Source of the DNA: Chloroflexota bacterium
GTDB taxonomy: Bacteria > Chloroflexota > Limnocylindria > Limnocylindrales > CSP1-4
Assembly: GCA_005883615.1 (NCBI GenBank)
Contig: VBEC01000079.1
Span: forward strand, 38,447-102,446
Direction: 5' to 3'
Length of the DNA: 64,000 nucleotides
A program made the translations under genes and the position numbers. The notes beneath the pieces were generated by a model. That model did no database searches and had not been told where the DNA came from. It saw only the letters and a list, made by a program, of their open reading frames with translations. Every line of letters begins with the position of its first letter. The first letter of the stretch is position 1. This document shows positions 26,070-34,524 of this stretch, in pieces.

Positions 26070-27233
26070 TCACGCCAGGTAGCGCTCGACGGTTGCAATC
26101 AGCAGCTCGGTCACGGACGCAAGCTCGGCCATGTCGACGGACTCGTCCGGCGCATGGAAATTCTCGCCGGCGGCGCCGATCGAGAGCGATGGAATGCCCG
26201 CGGCCCCCAGGAGGCCGGTGTCCATCCAGGCGTTCTCGCCGACCGGCTCGGGCGACCTGCCGAGGAGGTCGCGGCTCGCGCCGTCCAGGGCGTCCCACAG
26301 CCGCTCATGGCCATTCGCCTCGAAGGGTGGGCGATGGAGGCGCACGTCGACGCGTGCCTCGAGGTCGGGGAGTTCGACTCGCATCCCGGTCACGATCGCC
26401 TCGATCTCGGCTACCCGGTCGGCGATCGTCTCGCCGGGCTGCGTTCCGATTTCGATGCCCAGGGTCGCATCCGCGGGGTACGTCGCGTAGTCGGTTCCCC
26501 CACGGACCGTGCTGGCGTGATAGACCGTGACGCCGTTGAGGGGGTGCGGGTGGGCGCGGAACGTCCGTTCGGCATGGGCGTCGAGGCGACGGGTGAGCTC
26601 GGCAAGCCTCGCGATCGCATCGATGCCTTTTTCCGGTGCGCTGCCATGGGCGGCACGGCCGGCCACCGTGACGTCGAGCCAGCCGAAGCCCTGGTGGCTG
26701 ACGAGTGCCCGCCCGAGCCCGAGCGGCTCTGCGACGATGCAGGCGTCCATCGGATGCCGGACGATCAGCTCGCTCGTTCCCTGCGACTCGGCCTCCTCGT
26801 CCGCGACCCAGGCAAGGAGGAGCGTCCCCCGGAGGGCGATCTTGCGTTCCAGGAGCTGCTCCAGCGCGACGAGTAGTGCCGCGCAGTGGCCCTTGTCGTC
26901 CGCAGCACCGAGACCCACGAGGCGATCGCCCGTGAGCGCGGCCGAATAGCATCGATCGGGCCAGCCGGCGTCGCCGACCGTGTCGAGGTGCGCATTGAGG
27001 CACAGCACCGGTGGCTCGCCGGAACCGAGCCGCGCGATCCCGTTCGGCCGCCCCGGCGAGATTGGCTCCAGCTCGACCGGGATCCCAAGGGCCTCGACCC
27101 GAGCCGCGAACCAGGCGGCGATCTCGGTCTCGCCGGGTGCACCGGGGATCAGCCATGGATTGCGCGCGTCGATCGCCACGATCTCGCTCAGGACTTCAGT
27201 CAGGCGCTCGCGAACGGCTGGTGCAGTCTGCAT
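26070..27233 (-). CDS. M20-family metallohydrolase (ArgE/DapE/ACY1 type)
   Basis: A 387-residue zinc hydrolase. Metal and catalytic motifs are visible: LCLNAHLDTVGDAGW (His, Asp), LGAADDKGHCAALLVALEQL, WVADEEAESQGTSELI (the Glu-Glu pair) and a dimerisation domain starting near GWLDVTVAGRAAHGSAPEKG. Members deacylate N-acyl amino acids or cleave amides. Its ATG shares one base with the upstream stop (TGATG), and ten bases separate it from the aminotransferase, so deacylation followed by transamination is an attractive reading. Confidence 0.88.
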   Translation of the reverse strand: MQTAPAVRERLTEVLSEIVAIDARNPWLIPGAPGETEIAAWFAARVEALGIPVELEPISPGRPNGIARLGSGEPPVLCLNAHLDTVGDAGWPDRCYSAALTGDRLVGLGAADDKGHCAALLVALEQLLERKIALRGTLLLAWVADEEAESQGTSELIVRHPMDACIVAEPLGLGRALVSHQGFGWLDVTVAGRAAHGSAPEKGIDAIARLAELTRRLDAHAERTFRAHPHPLNGVTVYHASTVRGGTDYATYPADATLGIEIGTQPGETIADRVAEIEAIVTGMRVELPDLEARVDVRLHRPPFEANGHERLWDALDGASRDLLGRSPEPVGENAWMDTGLLGAAGIPSLSIGAAGENFHAPDESVDMAELASVTELLIATVERYLA

Positions 27234-28153
27234 CAGGCGGCCTCCGCACCCTGGCGGTCGATGGCTTCGCGCCAATACTCGACCGACACCTCGAGATCGT
27301 CGAGGACACTGTCGTCGTCTGCTTCGAACGGGGGGATCACCTCGAGGAGCAGCAGCGACTTGTCCGCGCCGCTCTCCCCGAGCGCTCCGATCACCCGGTC
27401 GGCGTCGATTCGGCCGGCAACATTTCGCTCCGGCGTGAACGGCCAGTGATGGTCGCCATGCTCGTCCGATTGCTGGAGCTGGATCATCGGCGCGCTGCCA
27501 CCCAGCGCCCGCAGCCAGGCGTACGGGTCGCGGTCCTGCCCGGTCGTTCCGGGGACGCACATGTGGCCGACGTCGAGGCACAGCTGGATAGGCACATGGC
27601 CCGCGTCGCCGTCGGTGAGGAGGTCGCGGATCATGGCCATGGTCGAGGGCTCCCGTGCAGCAGCGAGGTTCTCGACCACAAGACATTCGAGACCCTCGCG
27701 CCGGGCGTCACCGGCAAGGCGCTCCAGCGAAACCTTGAGCTCCTTCCAGAGGGCCGCTCGCCGGTCGGCTGACCGCCAATCCCCAACCGAGTAGGCCCCG
27801 ACGTGGCCCCCAGTTGCCCCCGCACCGATCGTCGCGCTGAAGGCGATCGCCCGCTCGAACCAGCCTGCGCCCTCTTCGCGCCGCGACGGCTCCGGATCGA
27901 GGAGCATGTTCGACGAATAGGCCGCGAGCCCGGTGAACGTCGACTGGACGTCCAGACCATGAGCGCTCGCGGCGGTCCGGATGGCGTCGGCCTGGCCGTC
28001 GATCCCAGCGGGCCCAGCGTCGAGGTTGACGAGGTCGAGTGAATGCTGGACGAGCCCCAGGCCAAGGCGGTCGCGAACGATGGGCGCCCAATCCGCCGGT
28101 CGCGGCCAGCGCTTGACGGCAAAGCAGGTATTCACCCCAAGCCGCACCCGCAT
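27233..28153 (-). CDS. Sugar-phosphate isomerase/epimerase-like TIM barrel
   Basis: A 306-residue AP-endonuclease-2-type TIM barrel. Signature parts are RLGVNTCFAV at strand 1, ECLVVENLAAAREPSTMA, IQLCLDVGHMCVPG and a final SLLLLEVIPPFEADDD with metal-binding Glu/Asp/His. Such proteins isomerise or epimerise keto-sugars. Start and stop overlap neighbours as TGATG on both sides, so it is translationally coupled to the kinase and the M20 hydrolase. Confidence 0.85.
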   Translation of the reverse strand: MRVRLGVNTCFAVKRWPRPADWAPIVRDRLGLGLVQHSLDLVNLDAGPAGIDGQADAIRTAASAHGLDVQSTFTGLAAYSSNMLLDPEPSRREEGAGWFERAIAFSATIGAGATGGHVGAYSVGDWRSADRRAALWKELKVSLERLAGDARREGLECLVVENLAAAREPSTMAMIRDLLTDGDAGHVPIQLCLDVGHMCVPGTTGQDRDPYAWLRALGGSAPMIQLQQSDEHGDHHWPFTPERNVAGRIDADRVIGALGESGADKSLLLLEVIPPFEADDDSVLDDLEVSVEYWREAIDRQGAEAA

Positions 28154-29697
28154 CAGCCGGCCTCCGTCGTCCGAACGGCGCGGGACTCGGCGAGGGATCG
28201 CCAGGCCGCATACCCGCCCTCGTAGAGCTGGCACAGCCTCGCATCTGGTTGGATCGGCGGATCCCGCCTGACACAGCGCGCGATGGCCTCGGCCGCGTCG
28301 CGATACACGCCGGCGCCGATCCCGGCCAGCATCGCGACCCCGGTTACGGCCGCGTCGCCTGGAACGGTCGACACAGGGACACCGGTCACATCGGCCTTGA
28401 TCGTGTTCCAGGTCCCGAGCCTGGCATCTCCGCCCGAGACCCGCAACTCGGTCACGGGCGCACCGCCCTGACGCAGCAGATCGAGCTGGCCGCGGATCGC
28501 GAAGGCAACGCCCTCCAGCAACGCCCGGGCGAGCGCCGCGCGGTCGTGACGCAGCGACAGACCGACGAACGCGCCACGCAGGGCCGGATCCGTCCGTTCG
28601 CCGTCGCCTAGAACTGGTAGCGCCAGCACGCCACCGGCGAGAGGCGGCACGCGCGATACCTCGGCGTCCAGTCGGGCGAAGTCCCGCCCGCTCGCCGTTC
28701 CTCGGCGCCCGCCGTAGAGCAGGTTGGCGAGCCAGCGGACCGCCTCGCCGGTGGTGTTGATGCCGGTTTCCGTACTGAAGCTGCCCGGGACGACGTTCGG
28801 ATAATGCGTCACCTCGAGCACGTCGAGGGGCCGTGGCACCGCGGCGTTGAGACAGGTCGACGAACCGGCCATTTCGCTGACCGGCCCCGGCCCAATTACG
28901 CCCGCTCCCAGGGCGCACGACTGCGAATCGGCGCCGCCCAGTACGACGGGAGTCGCGGCAGGGAGCCCGAGACGCGCTGCAACGGCGGGCCGAAGCGTGC
29001 CCACCACCGAGGTGGACGCACGGACGGGCGGAAAGAGGCCCGGCTCCAGGTCCAGGCGGCCCAGGATGTCACGGTCCCAGTCCCCGTCGCGCAGAGCGAA
29101 CGCGAGGGTCGCCGCCGCGTGCGTCCCGTCGGTTACGGCCTCGCCGGTGAGGCCCATGGCGACGAAGTCCCGCGGCTGCAGGGCGAGCCGGACCCGTCGC
29201 CACGTCTCCGGTTCGTTTGCCCGCAGCCAGAGCAGCTTCGGCGCGATGTGGAAGGCGGACGGCAGGTGGCCGGTCCGGCGGTGGATCTCCGCCTCGCCGA
29301 ACGCTTCGCGAATCCGGCGCGCCTCCTCGAGCGCGCGGTTGTCGCGATAGATGAGCCCAGCCCGGACAGGACGCTGCGCAGCGTCGAGCACGACGAGCGA
29401 CGGGCACTGGCCGGTCAGGCCGATGGCATGGACGCGGCGCCGAGGACCCAGCCGTCGGACGAGCTCACCCAGGGCCGCCAGCGCCGCAGACCGCCATCGG
29501 GCGGCGTCCTGCTCCGCCCAGCCGGGCCTGGGGATGTGCGTCGGGTACGGGCGCCGGATCTCGAGTCGACGCTCGCCCTCGAGGTCGAATGCCGCCGCTC
29601 GGGCGCCGGATGTGCCAACGTCGACCGCGACGAGCGCATCCTTCCACGAGCGATCGCCCGCTCTCGATTGGGTGCACTTCAGGGCCGCGCGGTTCAT
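28153..29697 (-). CDS. FGGY-family carbohydrate kinase (xylulokinase-like)
   Basis: A 514-residue kinase. The N-terminal phosphate loop DVGTSGARAAAFDLEG, the AIGLTGQCPSLVVLDA segment, PGWAEQDAARWRSAALAALG and the C-terminal ATP site VSGGDARLGTWNTIKADVTG match xylulokinase relatives. FGGY kinases phosphorylate a terminal hydroxyl of a sugar or polyol with ATP. The actual substrate is not deducible. ATGA overlap with the metallophosphoesterase gene. Confidence 0.88.
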   Translation of the reverse strand: MNRAALKCTQSRAGDRSWKDALVAVDVGTSGARAAAFDLEGERRLEIRRPYPTHIPRPGWAEQDAARWRSAALAALGELVRRLGPRRRVHAIGLTGQCPSLVVLDAAQRPVRAGLIYRDNRALEEARRIREAFGEAEIHRRTGHLPSAFHIAPKLLWLRANEPETWRRVRLALQPRDFVAMGLTGEAVTDGTHAAATLAFALRDGDWDRDILGRLDLEPGLFPPVRASTSVVGTLRPAVAARLGLPAATPVVLGGADSQSCALGAGVIGPGPVSEMAGSSTCLNAAVPRPLDVLEVTHYPNVVPGSFSTETGINTTGEAVRWLANLLYGGRRGTASGRDFARLDAEVSRVPPLAGGVLALPVLGDGERTDPALRGAFVGLSLRHDRAALARALLEGVAFAIRGQLDLLRQGGAPVTELRVSGGDARLGTWNTIKADVTGVPVSTVPGDAAVTGVAMLAGIGAGVYRDAAEAIARCVRRDPPIQPDARLCQLYEGGYAAWRSLAESRAVRTTEAG

Positions 29698-30653
29698 CCG
29701 CGGACCAGCTGGTGGGCGGCGATCCTGTCGCGCTCGAGCGTCACCAATGCCCCGTTGAGCGCTCCGGTGGAGAAGTCGCTGCCAGGGTTGATGGCAAGCG
29801 TCCGCCCGAGACGGCGGATGCCGGTGGACTCGTGGATATGCCCATGAAGGCCGAGCAGCGGCTGGACGTCAGTGAGGACATCGCGTACCGCCTGGCTGCC
29901 TGCCGGCGCGAACTTCACCTGGCCAAGCACCTGGACCACGCGAAGGTTCTCGTCCAGCATTGGAGCATCGTCCAGCCCACTCGCGATGGGCGGTACGTGG
30001 ACATTGAAAACGGCCCGCGCCGGATCCGTCAGCCTGGATGCGAGGTCCCGCAGCGAGGCATCGAGCTGCTCCTCCGTCTGCTCGCGGTGGCTGTGCCAGG
30101 GAGTGATGTTGGAGTAGCCCCAGCTGACGAGCTCATGGTCGTCGTCCAGCTGCGCCACGCGGCCCTCGGCCTGCGTGCCGTAGGGCGCCTCGTCGAGCAC
30201 CTCGCGCAGCTCGACTGGATCGTCGTTGCCGAGCATGAAGAAGAACGGCAAGCCCTGTGGTCGCAGGCGCTCGTCGGCGAGCTGGAGCCAGCCCGCGAGG
30301 CGGCGTTGCATCAGTCCCAGAAAGACGTCGTCGACGCGCCCTTCGGCCTGCATCGCGTCGAACTCACCCGGTTCGACCCGCAGCGGGTAGTAGCCGTGGT
30401 CCTCGATGAGCTTCTCGAGATCGGCGAGCTGGTCGCCATCGGCAACGTCGTACTCGGTCCCGACGAATTGACAGCGCCAGCGCCCGTGCGGCGAGCGGAC
30501 GATGGTCTGGATGGCCTTGCCGGCGAGGTCGGCGCCAAGCACGAGCACGTCGGCGCCGTAGAACGGACCGGCGTTCAGGAATTTGCGGAAGCACTTGGAG
30601 GAGCCGTGCAGGTCGGTTGCGAAGAACACCTTCGTCGTCGAGCCCTTCGCCAT
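29694..30653 (-). CDS. Calcineurin-like metallophosphoesterase
   Basis: A 319-residue binuclear metal phosphoesterase with all five blocks: ATDLHGSSKC (D-x-H), VLGADLAGKA (G-x-D), FFFMLGNDDPVE (G-N-D), VFNVHVPP (H) and LLGLHGHIHESTG (G-H-x-H). No signal peptide, so it acts in the cytosol. Overlaps with BtpA (TGATG) and with the kinase (ATGA) tie it to the operon. A kinase and a phosphatase side by side suggests dephosphorylation of a pathway intermediate or a signalling nucleotide. Confidence 0.87.
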   Translation of the reverse strand: MAKGSTTKVFFATDLHGSSKCFRKFLNAGPFYGADVLVLGADLAGKAIQTIVRSPHGRWRCQFVGTEYDVADGDQLADLEKLIEDHGYYPLRVEPGEFDAMQAEGRVDDVFLGLMQRRLAGWLQLADERLRPQGLPFFFMLGNDDPVELREVLDEAPYGTQAEGRVAQLDDDHELVSWGYSNITPWHSHREQTEEQLDASLRDLASRLTDPARAVFNVHVPPIASGLDDAPMLDENLRVVQVLGQVKFAPAGSQAVRDVLTDVQPLLGLHGHIHESTGIRRLGRTLAINPGSDFSTGALNGALVTLERDRIAAHQLVRG

Positions 30654-31471
30654 CAGCCGACCGGCAGCGCTGAGCGAGCCTGCCCGGCGGCATCGACCAG
30701 GCGCCGGGCGCGCTCGGGGTCGACTGGATTCCACGTGACGCCATCGACCTTGAGTGAGGTGCCTACGATCACGCCGTCGGCGATGCTGAAGATCTCCCGG
30801 ATTCGCTCCGCGCGAACGCCCGTGTTGGCGATAACGGGCGTGTCCCGGGCAGCTTCCCTGGCTTCGGCGAGGTGGCGCATGTCCAGCGCCGCGCCCGCCG
30901 CCGGTCCGCTGATGAGGATCGCATCGACGCCCAGGAAGGCAGCTCCGCGCGCCCGATCCGCAACGCTGCGGGACCCGATCGCGCTGGCAAACTCGGGCTG
31001 GACGTTGTCGAACAGCAGCACGTCGTCGGCGCCGATGGCCGTGCGGTAACCGGCGATCTCGCCGATCCGCGGCTCGATCATGCCAAGGTCGCTTTCGTAG
31101 ACTCCCGTCAGGACCTCCCGGATGAAGCGGGCGCCCGTGGCCCGGGCAAGCGCAAGGCTCGCGATCGCGTCCCACAGGACGTTCACACCGTAGGGGACTC
31201 GGAGGTCCCGCCGCAGCTCTCCGATGATCGCCGCCATCGCGGCCGGGATCTCCGGCCCGACCCTGAGCTGGTACGGCAGGTCTGCCTCGTTGCAGAACAG
31301 AACGCCATCCACACCGGCGTCCTGGAGCACCAGCAGGTCACTGCCCACCGCGTCCAGGAGACGGGCCTCCCCGCCGCTCCGATCATGGCGCGGTCGTCCC
31401 GGTAGCGCCGGGAAGTGCAGCATCGCGATGACTGGCTTGCGGACGCCGAACAGGTCCCCCAGTGAGCTCAT
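30653..31471 (-). CDS. BtpA/SgcQ-family TIM-barrel protein
   Basis: A 272-residue protein of the BtpA family: VIAMLHFPALPGRPRHDRSG, DGVLFCNEADLPYQLRVGPE, YGVNVLWDAIASLALARATG, and VIVGTSLKVDGVTWNPVDPE at the phosphate-binding end. BtpA affects photosystem I in cyanobacteria and SgcQ lies in an E. coli sugar operon, but no reaction is established that I know of. The C-terminal loop suggests a phosphorylated ligand. It is the second gene of the operon, 15 bases after the DeoR regulator. Confidence 0.87.
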   Translation of the reverse strand: MSSLGDLFGVRKPVIAMLHFPALPGRPRHDRSGGEARLLDAVGSDLLVLQDAGVDGVLFCNEADLPYQLRVGPEIPAAMAAIIGELRRDLRVPYGVNVLWDAIASLALARATGARFIREVLTGVYESDLGMIEPRIGEIAGYRTAIGADDVLLFDNVQPEFASAIGSRSVADRARGAAFLGVDAILISGPAAGAALDMRHLAEAREAARDTPVIANTGVRAERIREIFSIADGVIVGTSLKVDGVTWNPVDPERARRLVDAAGQARSALPVG

Positions 31472-31486
31472 CTTGTCTCCTCCCCT

Positions 31487-32404
31487 TCAGCCGGCCGGTG
31501 CCGCCGCGACCATCGCTGGCCGGGATCGGTCAGCGTCGTTGCGCGCGCGGCCCTCGGAGGCTCGTTCGGCGCTGGCGAACACGACGTCCACTCCGGCGCT
31601 CTTCAGCGTGGCGACCTCTGCCGGGTCGGCTGACTGGTCGGTGACCAGGACGCTGATGCGGTCCACAGGCGCAACTACGGCGTTTGTCGCGGCGCCGATC
31701 TTCGAGCCGTCGGCGATGACGATCAGGCGCTCGGACCGGTCGATGGCGACGCGCTGGATCTCCGCCTCGGCGTCTGTCAGCTCCGTGATTCCCCAGCGCG
31801 TCGAGAGCCCAGCGGCGCCGATGACGGCGACGTCGAAGCGGTACCGCTCCAGGGTTCGCACGGCGGCAGGTCCAACGCAGCTGAGCTCGTCGTGAAGAAC
31901 CGTGCCGCCCAGGACGACGACCTGGAAGGGCCGCGTCCCGAGCAGGCTGGCGATCGGGAGCGAGGCAGTGACGACCGTCAGCTCGTCGCGCGGGCTCAGG
32001 TAGCGAGCGAACTGCTCGGCCGTCGTGCCGATCCCGACGAATGCCGTCCTGGCATCTTCGATGAGTCGTGTCGCACGCATCCCGATCAGCCGTTTCTCGC
32101 GCGTGTGCTGAAGGGCACGGGCGTTGAATGCCACGTCGAACGAGCGCGTGATGTGTGCCGTGGCCCCTCCGTAGGTCTGACGCAGGAATCCGTCGCGCTC
32201 CAGGCGCCGGATGTCGCGCCGGATCGTCATCTCCGAGACACGCAGCTCGCGAGCCAGCTCGCCGACATGGATCGTTTGCTCGGCGGCGACGCGTTCGAGG
32301 ATGCGGTGGCGCCGGTCGACCGCATAGATGGGGTGACGTTTCAACGGCTCAGCCGCTGCTTGGGAGCGGGAGTGCGGCGGCGGTACAGCTTTCGACACCC
32401 GCAC
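31487..32404 (-). CDS. DeoR-family transcriptional repressor
   Basis: A 305-residue regulator. The winged helix-turn-helix (about residues 33-88) has VGELARELRVSEMTIRRDIR and RDGFLRQTYGGA; the sugar-phosphate sensor domain carries VGIGTTAEQFARYL and VAVIGAAGLSTRWGITE, and IADGSKIGAATN. DeoR proteins respond to phosphorylated sugars, which fits an operon with an FGGY kinase. It leads the operon and is divergent from the APC permease. GTG start after GGAGGG. Confidence 0.9.
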   Translation of the reverse strand: MRVSKAVPPPHSRSQAAAEPLKRHPIYAVDRRHRILERVAAEQTIHVGELARELRVSEMTIRRDIRRLERDGFLRQTYGGATAHITRSFDVAFNARALQHTREKRLIGMRATRLIEDARTAFVGIGTTAEQFARYLSPRDELTVVTASLPIASLLGTRPFQVVVLGGTVLHDELSCVGPAAVRTLERYRFDVAVIGAAGLSTRWGITELTDAEAEIQRVAIDRSERLIVIADGSKIGAATNAVVAPVDRISVLVTDQSADPAEVATLKSAGVDVVFASAERASEGRARNDADRSRPAMVAAAPAG

Positions 32405-32437
32405 CCCTCCAATGGCGCACGATCAGTTGACGAAGGG

Positions 32438-32454
32438 TGTTCGATTGTGTTCGA
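32438..32454. promoter_or_regulatory. Probable DeoR operator: two TGTTCGA half-sites 10 bp apart
   Basis: TGTTCGA occurs at 32438-32444 and again at 32448-32454, exactly one helical turn apart, in the 133-base gap between the DeoR gene and the divergent permease. GTTCGA-type half-sites are known for DeoR-family repressors such as E. coli GlpR. Binding here is inferred. Confidence 0.5.
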
Positions 32455-32537
32455 CTATCGCCGCACAGGGCGACGGCTGTCAAGGTGCCCGCGCTGACGA
32501 CCGGACCTGGTGGAGAGGTGCACGGCAGGAGGTAGGC

Positions 32538-34193
32538 ATGGCATCGACCGAGGCTGGCGGCAGCCAGCTCTTCGTCCGTCAGAGCACCGGCCTCGTCCGG
32601 GAGGCGTCGGCCCTCGACGCGACCATCTACAACGCGGTCTTCTCGGCGCCCGTCGGCGCCACGCTCGCGTGGGGCGTGTTCTTCGCGCTGAGTGCGTTCC
32701 CCGGGGCCGATCTCGTCTGGGCGACGATCATCTCGTTCGTCCTCAACATCCCCGTGCTGATCATGATGGCCTTGCTCGCGTCGAGCATGCCCCGGACCGG
32801 CGGGGACTACGTGTGGGTCAGCCGCATCCTCTCGCCGCCGCTCGCGACGATCTCGAATTTCGGCGCGGCCCTGTCGGCCATGATCGGCGCGACCTTCTGG
32901 GCGCGCTACTTCCCGGTCTTTGCTCTGGGTCCCGTGCTCGTGGTCCTCGGTGTCATCTTCGGGAACGACTCCCTGACGAGCTGGGGGACCAGCTTCCAGA
33001 AGGACCAGCTTTGGATCTTCATCGGCGGGTTCGCGATGATCGCCCTCATGACGGTGATCCACATCGCCGGCGTGCGCACCACGTTCCGCTGGCAGAACGT
33101 GTTCTGGATCATCGCCTCGGTCGGGACGTTCCTGGCGTTCGTGGTGCTGCTGATCGGTAGCAACGCCGACTTCGTGAAGAACTTCACCGCGCTCAACACC
33201 AAGTTTGGAGGCGGCGATGCCGCGGCAGTCATAGCCGGAGCGAAGGCCCAGGGAGCGGCGCCCAATGTCGGCAACGTGGACGCGACCCTGCCGACGGTGT
33301 TCGCGATCATGGTCTTCATGATGTGGAACTGGTGGTCTGTATACCTGGCCGGGGAACTCAGGAGCGCTGCGAACCGCGGCCGTCAGTTGTCGATCATGTT
33401 CGGCGCCCTGATCTGGGACGTCGTCTTCATCGTCATCGGCGTCCTGCTCCTGTTCAAGGTCACGGGCTACGACTTCATGGTCGCCGTCAACACGGTGACC
33501 GACGCGGCGAGCGGTGCGATTGCCGGCGGCGCGTACGCCATTCCCAGCGGGCCCTGGTACCACTTCATGGCCTCGCTCGTATTCAACATCCCGGTGGTCA
33601 CGATCCTGATCGTCGGCTCGTTCCTGTTCTGGAGCCTGCCGGCGATGGTCGGCAACACGTTCATGCCGATCCGCACGGTGTTCGCGTGGGCGTTCGACCG
33701 GCTGCTGCCGGAGAAGTTCACCGAAGTCAACACCCGAACGCACTCCCCGGTGCCGGCGATCCTGCTGGTCATGGGCCTGGTGACGCTGATGCTCGCCTGG
33801 AGCATCCTCTCGACGGACTTCGCGACGTGGCTTGCGCTGGGAGTTCTGGCTGGTGTCGTGTGCGTCGTGATCGTCGGCGTCGCCGCGTTCGTCTTCCCGG
33901 ACCGGCGACCGGATCTGTACCGCGCGTCTCCGGCGAACGTCAGCTGGGGCGGCATCCCTGTGCTCAAGATCGTCGCGCCGCTCTCGATCCTGGTCATGCT
34001 CTTCCTGACATACCTGACCATTCGCTATCCCGCTCTTGCCTTGTACGGTGACGCCAAGAACGTATGGTGGATCCCGGCGTTCATGGGCGGCATCGTCGTC
34101 ATCGGCCTGGTCGTCTACTACGGCGCGCGGATGATCCGGCGCAGCCAGGGCGTCGACCTGGACCTCGTGTATCGGGAGCTGCCGCCCGAATAG
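32538..34193 (+). CDS. APC-superfamily permease
   Basis: A 551-residue polytopic transporter of the amino acid/polyamine/organocation superfamily, with about twelve helices. The first helix region SALDATIYNAVFSAPVGATL and MPRTGGDYVWVSRILSPPLA (the usual S/P-R-x-GGxY helix-2 signature) are clear. AGGAGG lies 6 bases upstream of the ATG. Its divergence from the DeoR operon implies that it imports a nitrogenous substrate or related amine for the same pathway; the substrate is not known. Confidence 0.87.
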   Translation: MASTEAGGSQLFVRQSTGLVREASALDATIYNAVFSAPVGATLAWGVFFALSAFPGADLVWATIISFVLNIPVLIMMALLASSMPRTGGDYVWVSRILSPPLATISNFGAALSAMIGATFWARYFPVFALGPVLVVLGVIFGNDSLTSWGTSFQKDQLWIFIGGFAMIALMTVIHIAGVRTTFRWQNVFWIIASVGTFLAFVVLLIGSNADFVKNFTALNTKFGGGDAAAVIAGAKAQGAAPNVGNVDATLPTVFAIMVFMMWNWWSVYLAGELRSAANRGRQLSIMFGALIWDVVFIVIGVLLLFKVTGYDFMVAVNTVTDAASGAIAGGAYAIPSGPWYHFMASLVFNIPVVTILIVGSFLFWSLPAMVGNTFMPIRTVFAWAFDRLLPEKFTEVNTRTHSPVPAILLVMGLVTLMLAWSILSTDFATWLALGVLAGVVCVVIVGVAAFVFPDRRPDLYRASPANVSWGGIPVLKIVAPLSILVMLFLTYLTIRYPALALYGDAKNVWWIPAFMGGIVVIGLVVYYGARMIRRSQGVDLDLVYRELPPE

Positions 34194-34206
34194 CCTCGTT
34201 TCGGCA

Positions 34207-34212
34207 TAAGGT
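34207..34212 (+). promoter_or_regulatory. Predicted -10 box TAAGGT, leaderless start of 34219 gene
   Basis: TAAGGT lies six bases before the GTG start at 34219, with no ribosome-binding site. It is only 13 bases after the permease stop, so the two downstream genes have their own promoter. Confidence 0.42.
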
Positions 34213-34218
34213 GACGGC

Positions 34219-34524
34219 GTGGCCGACCGATCGAGCTTCCGCGGAATAATTCGCTATTGGCGGCCGGAGCAGGCGGCCGGCCTCGCGGTCGTCGACATCC
34301 CAGCGGACATGACCGCCACGCTGGGAGGTCTCAAGCAGATGCGGGTGGCGGGCACGCTGGGAGGTGCCGAGTTCACCTCGAACACGATGCCCGCCGGGGG
34401 CGGCCGCCTGTCCCTCAGCGTAAGTCGAAAGATGCTGGCCGAGGCTGGGCTCGCCGTCGGCGAGGAAGCGCTGGTGGAGATCGAACGCCTCGTGGGGACA
34501 AGGGGCGCCGGAGACACTCCTTGA
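34219..34524 (+). CDS. DUF1905 family protein
   Basis: A 101-residue beta-barrel-like protein matching the DUF1905 pattern: FRGIIRYWRPEQAAGLAVVD, then the MRVAGTLGGAEFTSNTMPAG strand pair and SVSRKMLAEAGLAVGEEALV near the end. Function unknown. GTG start directly after a TAAGGT box. It overlaps the pirin-like gene by TTGA. Confidence 0.78.
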   Translation: MADRSSFRGIIRYWRPEQAAGLAVVDIPADMTATLGGLKQMRVAGTLGGAEFTSNTMPAGGGRLSLSVSRKMLAEAGLAVGEEALVEIERLVGTRGAGDTP

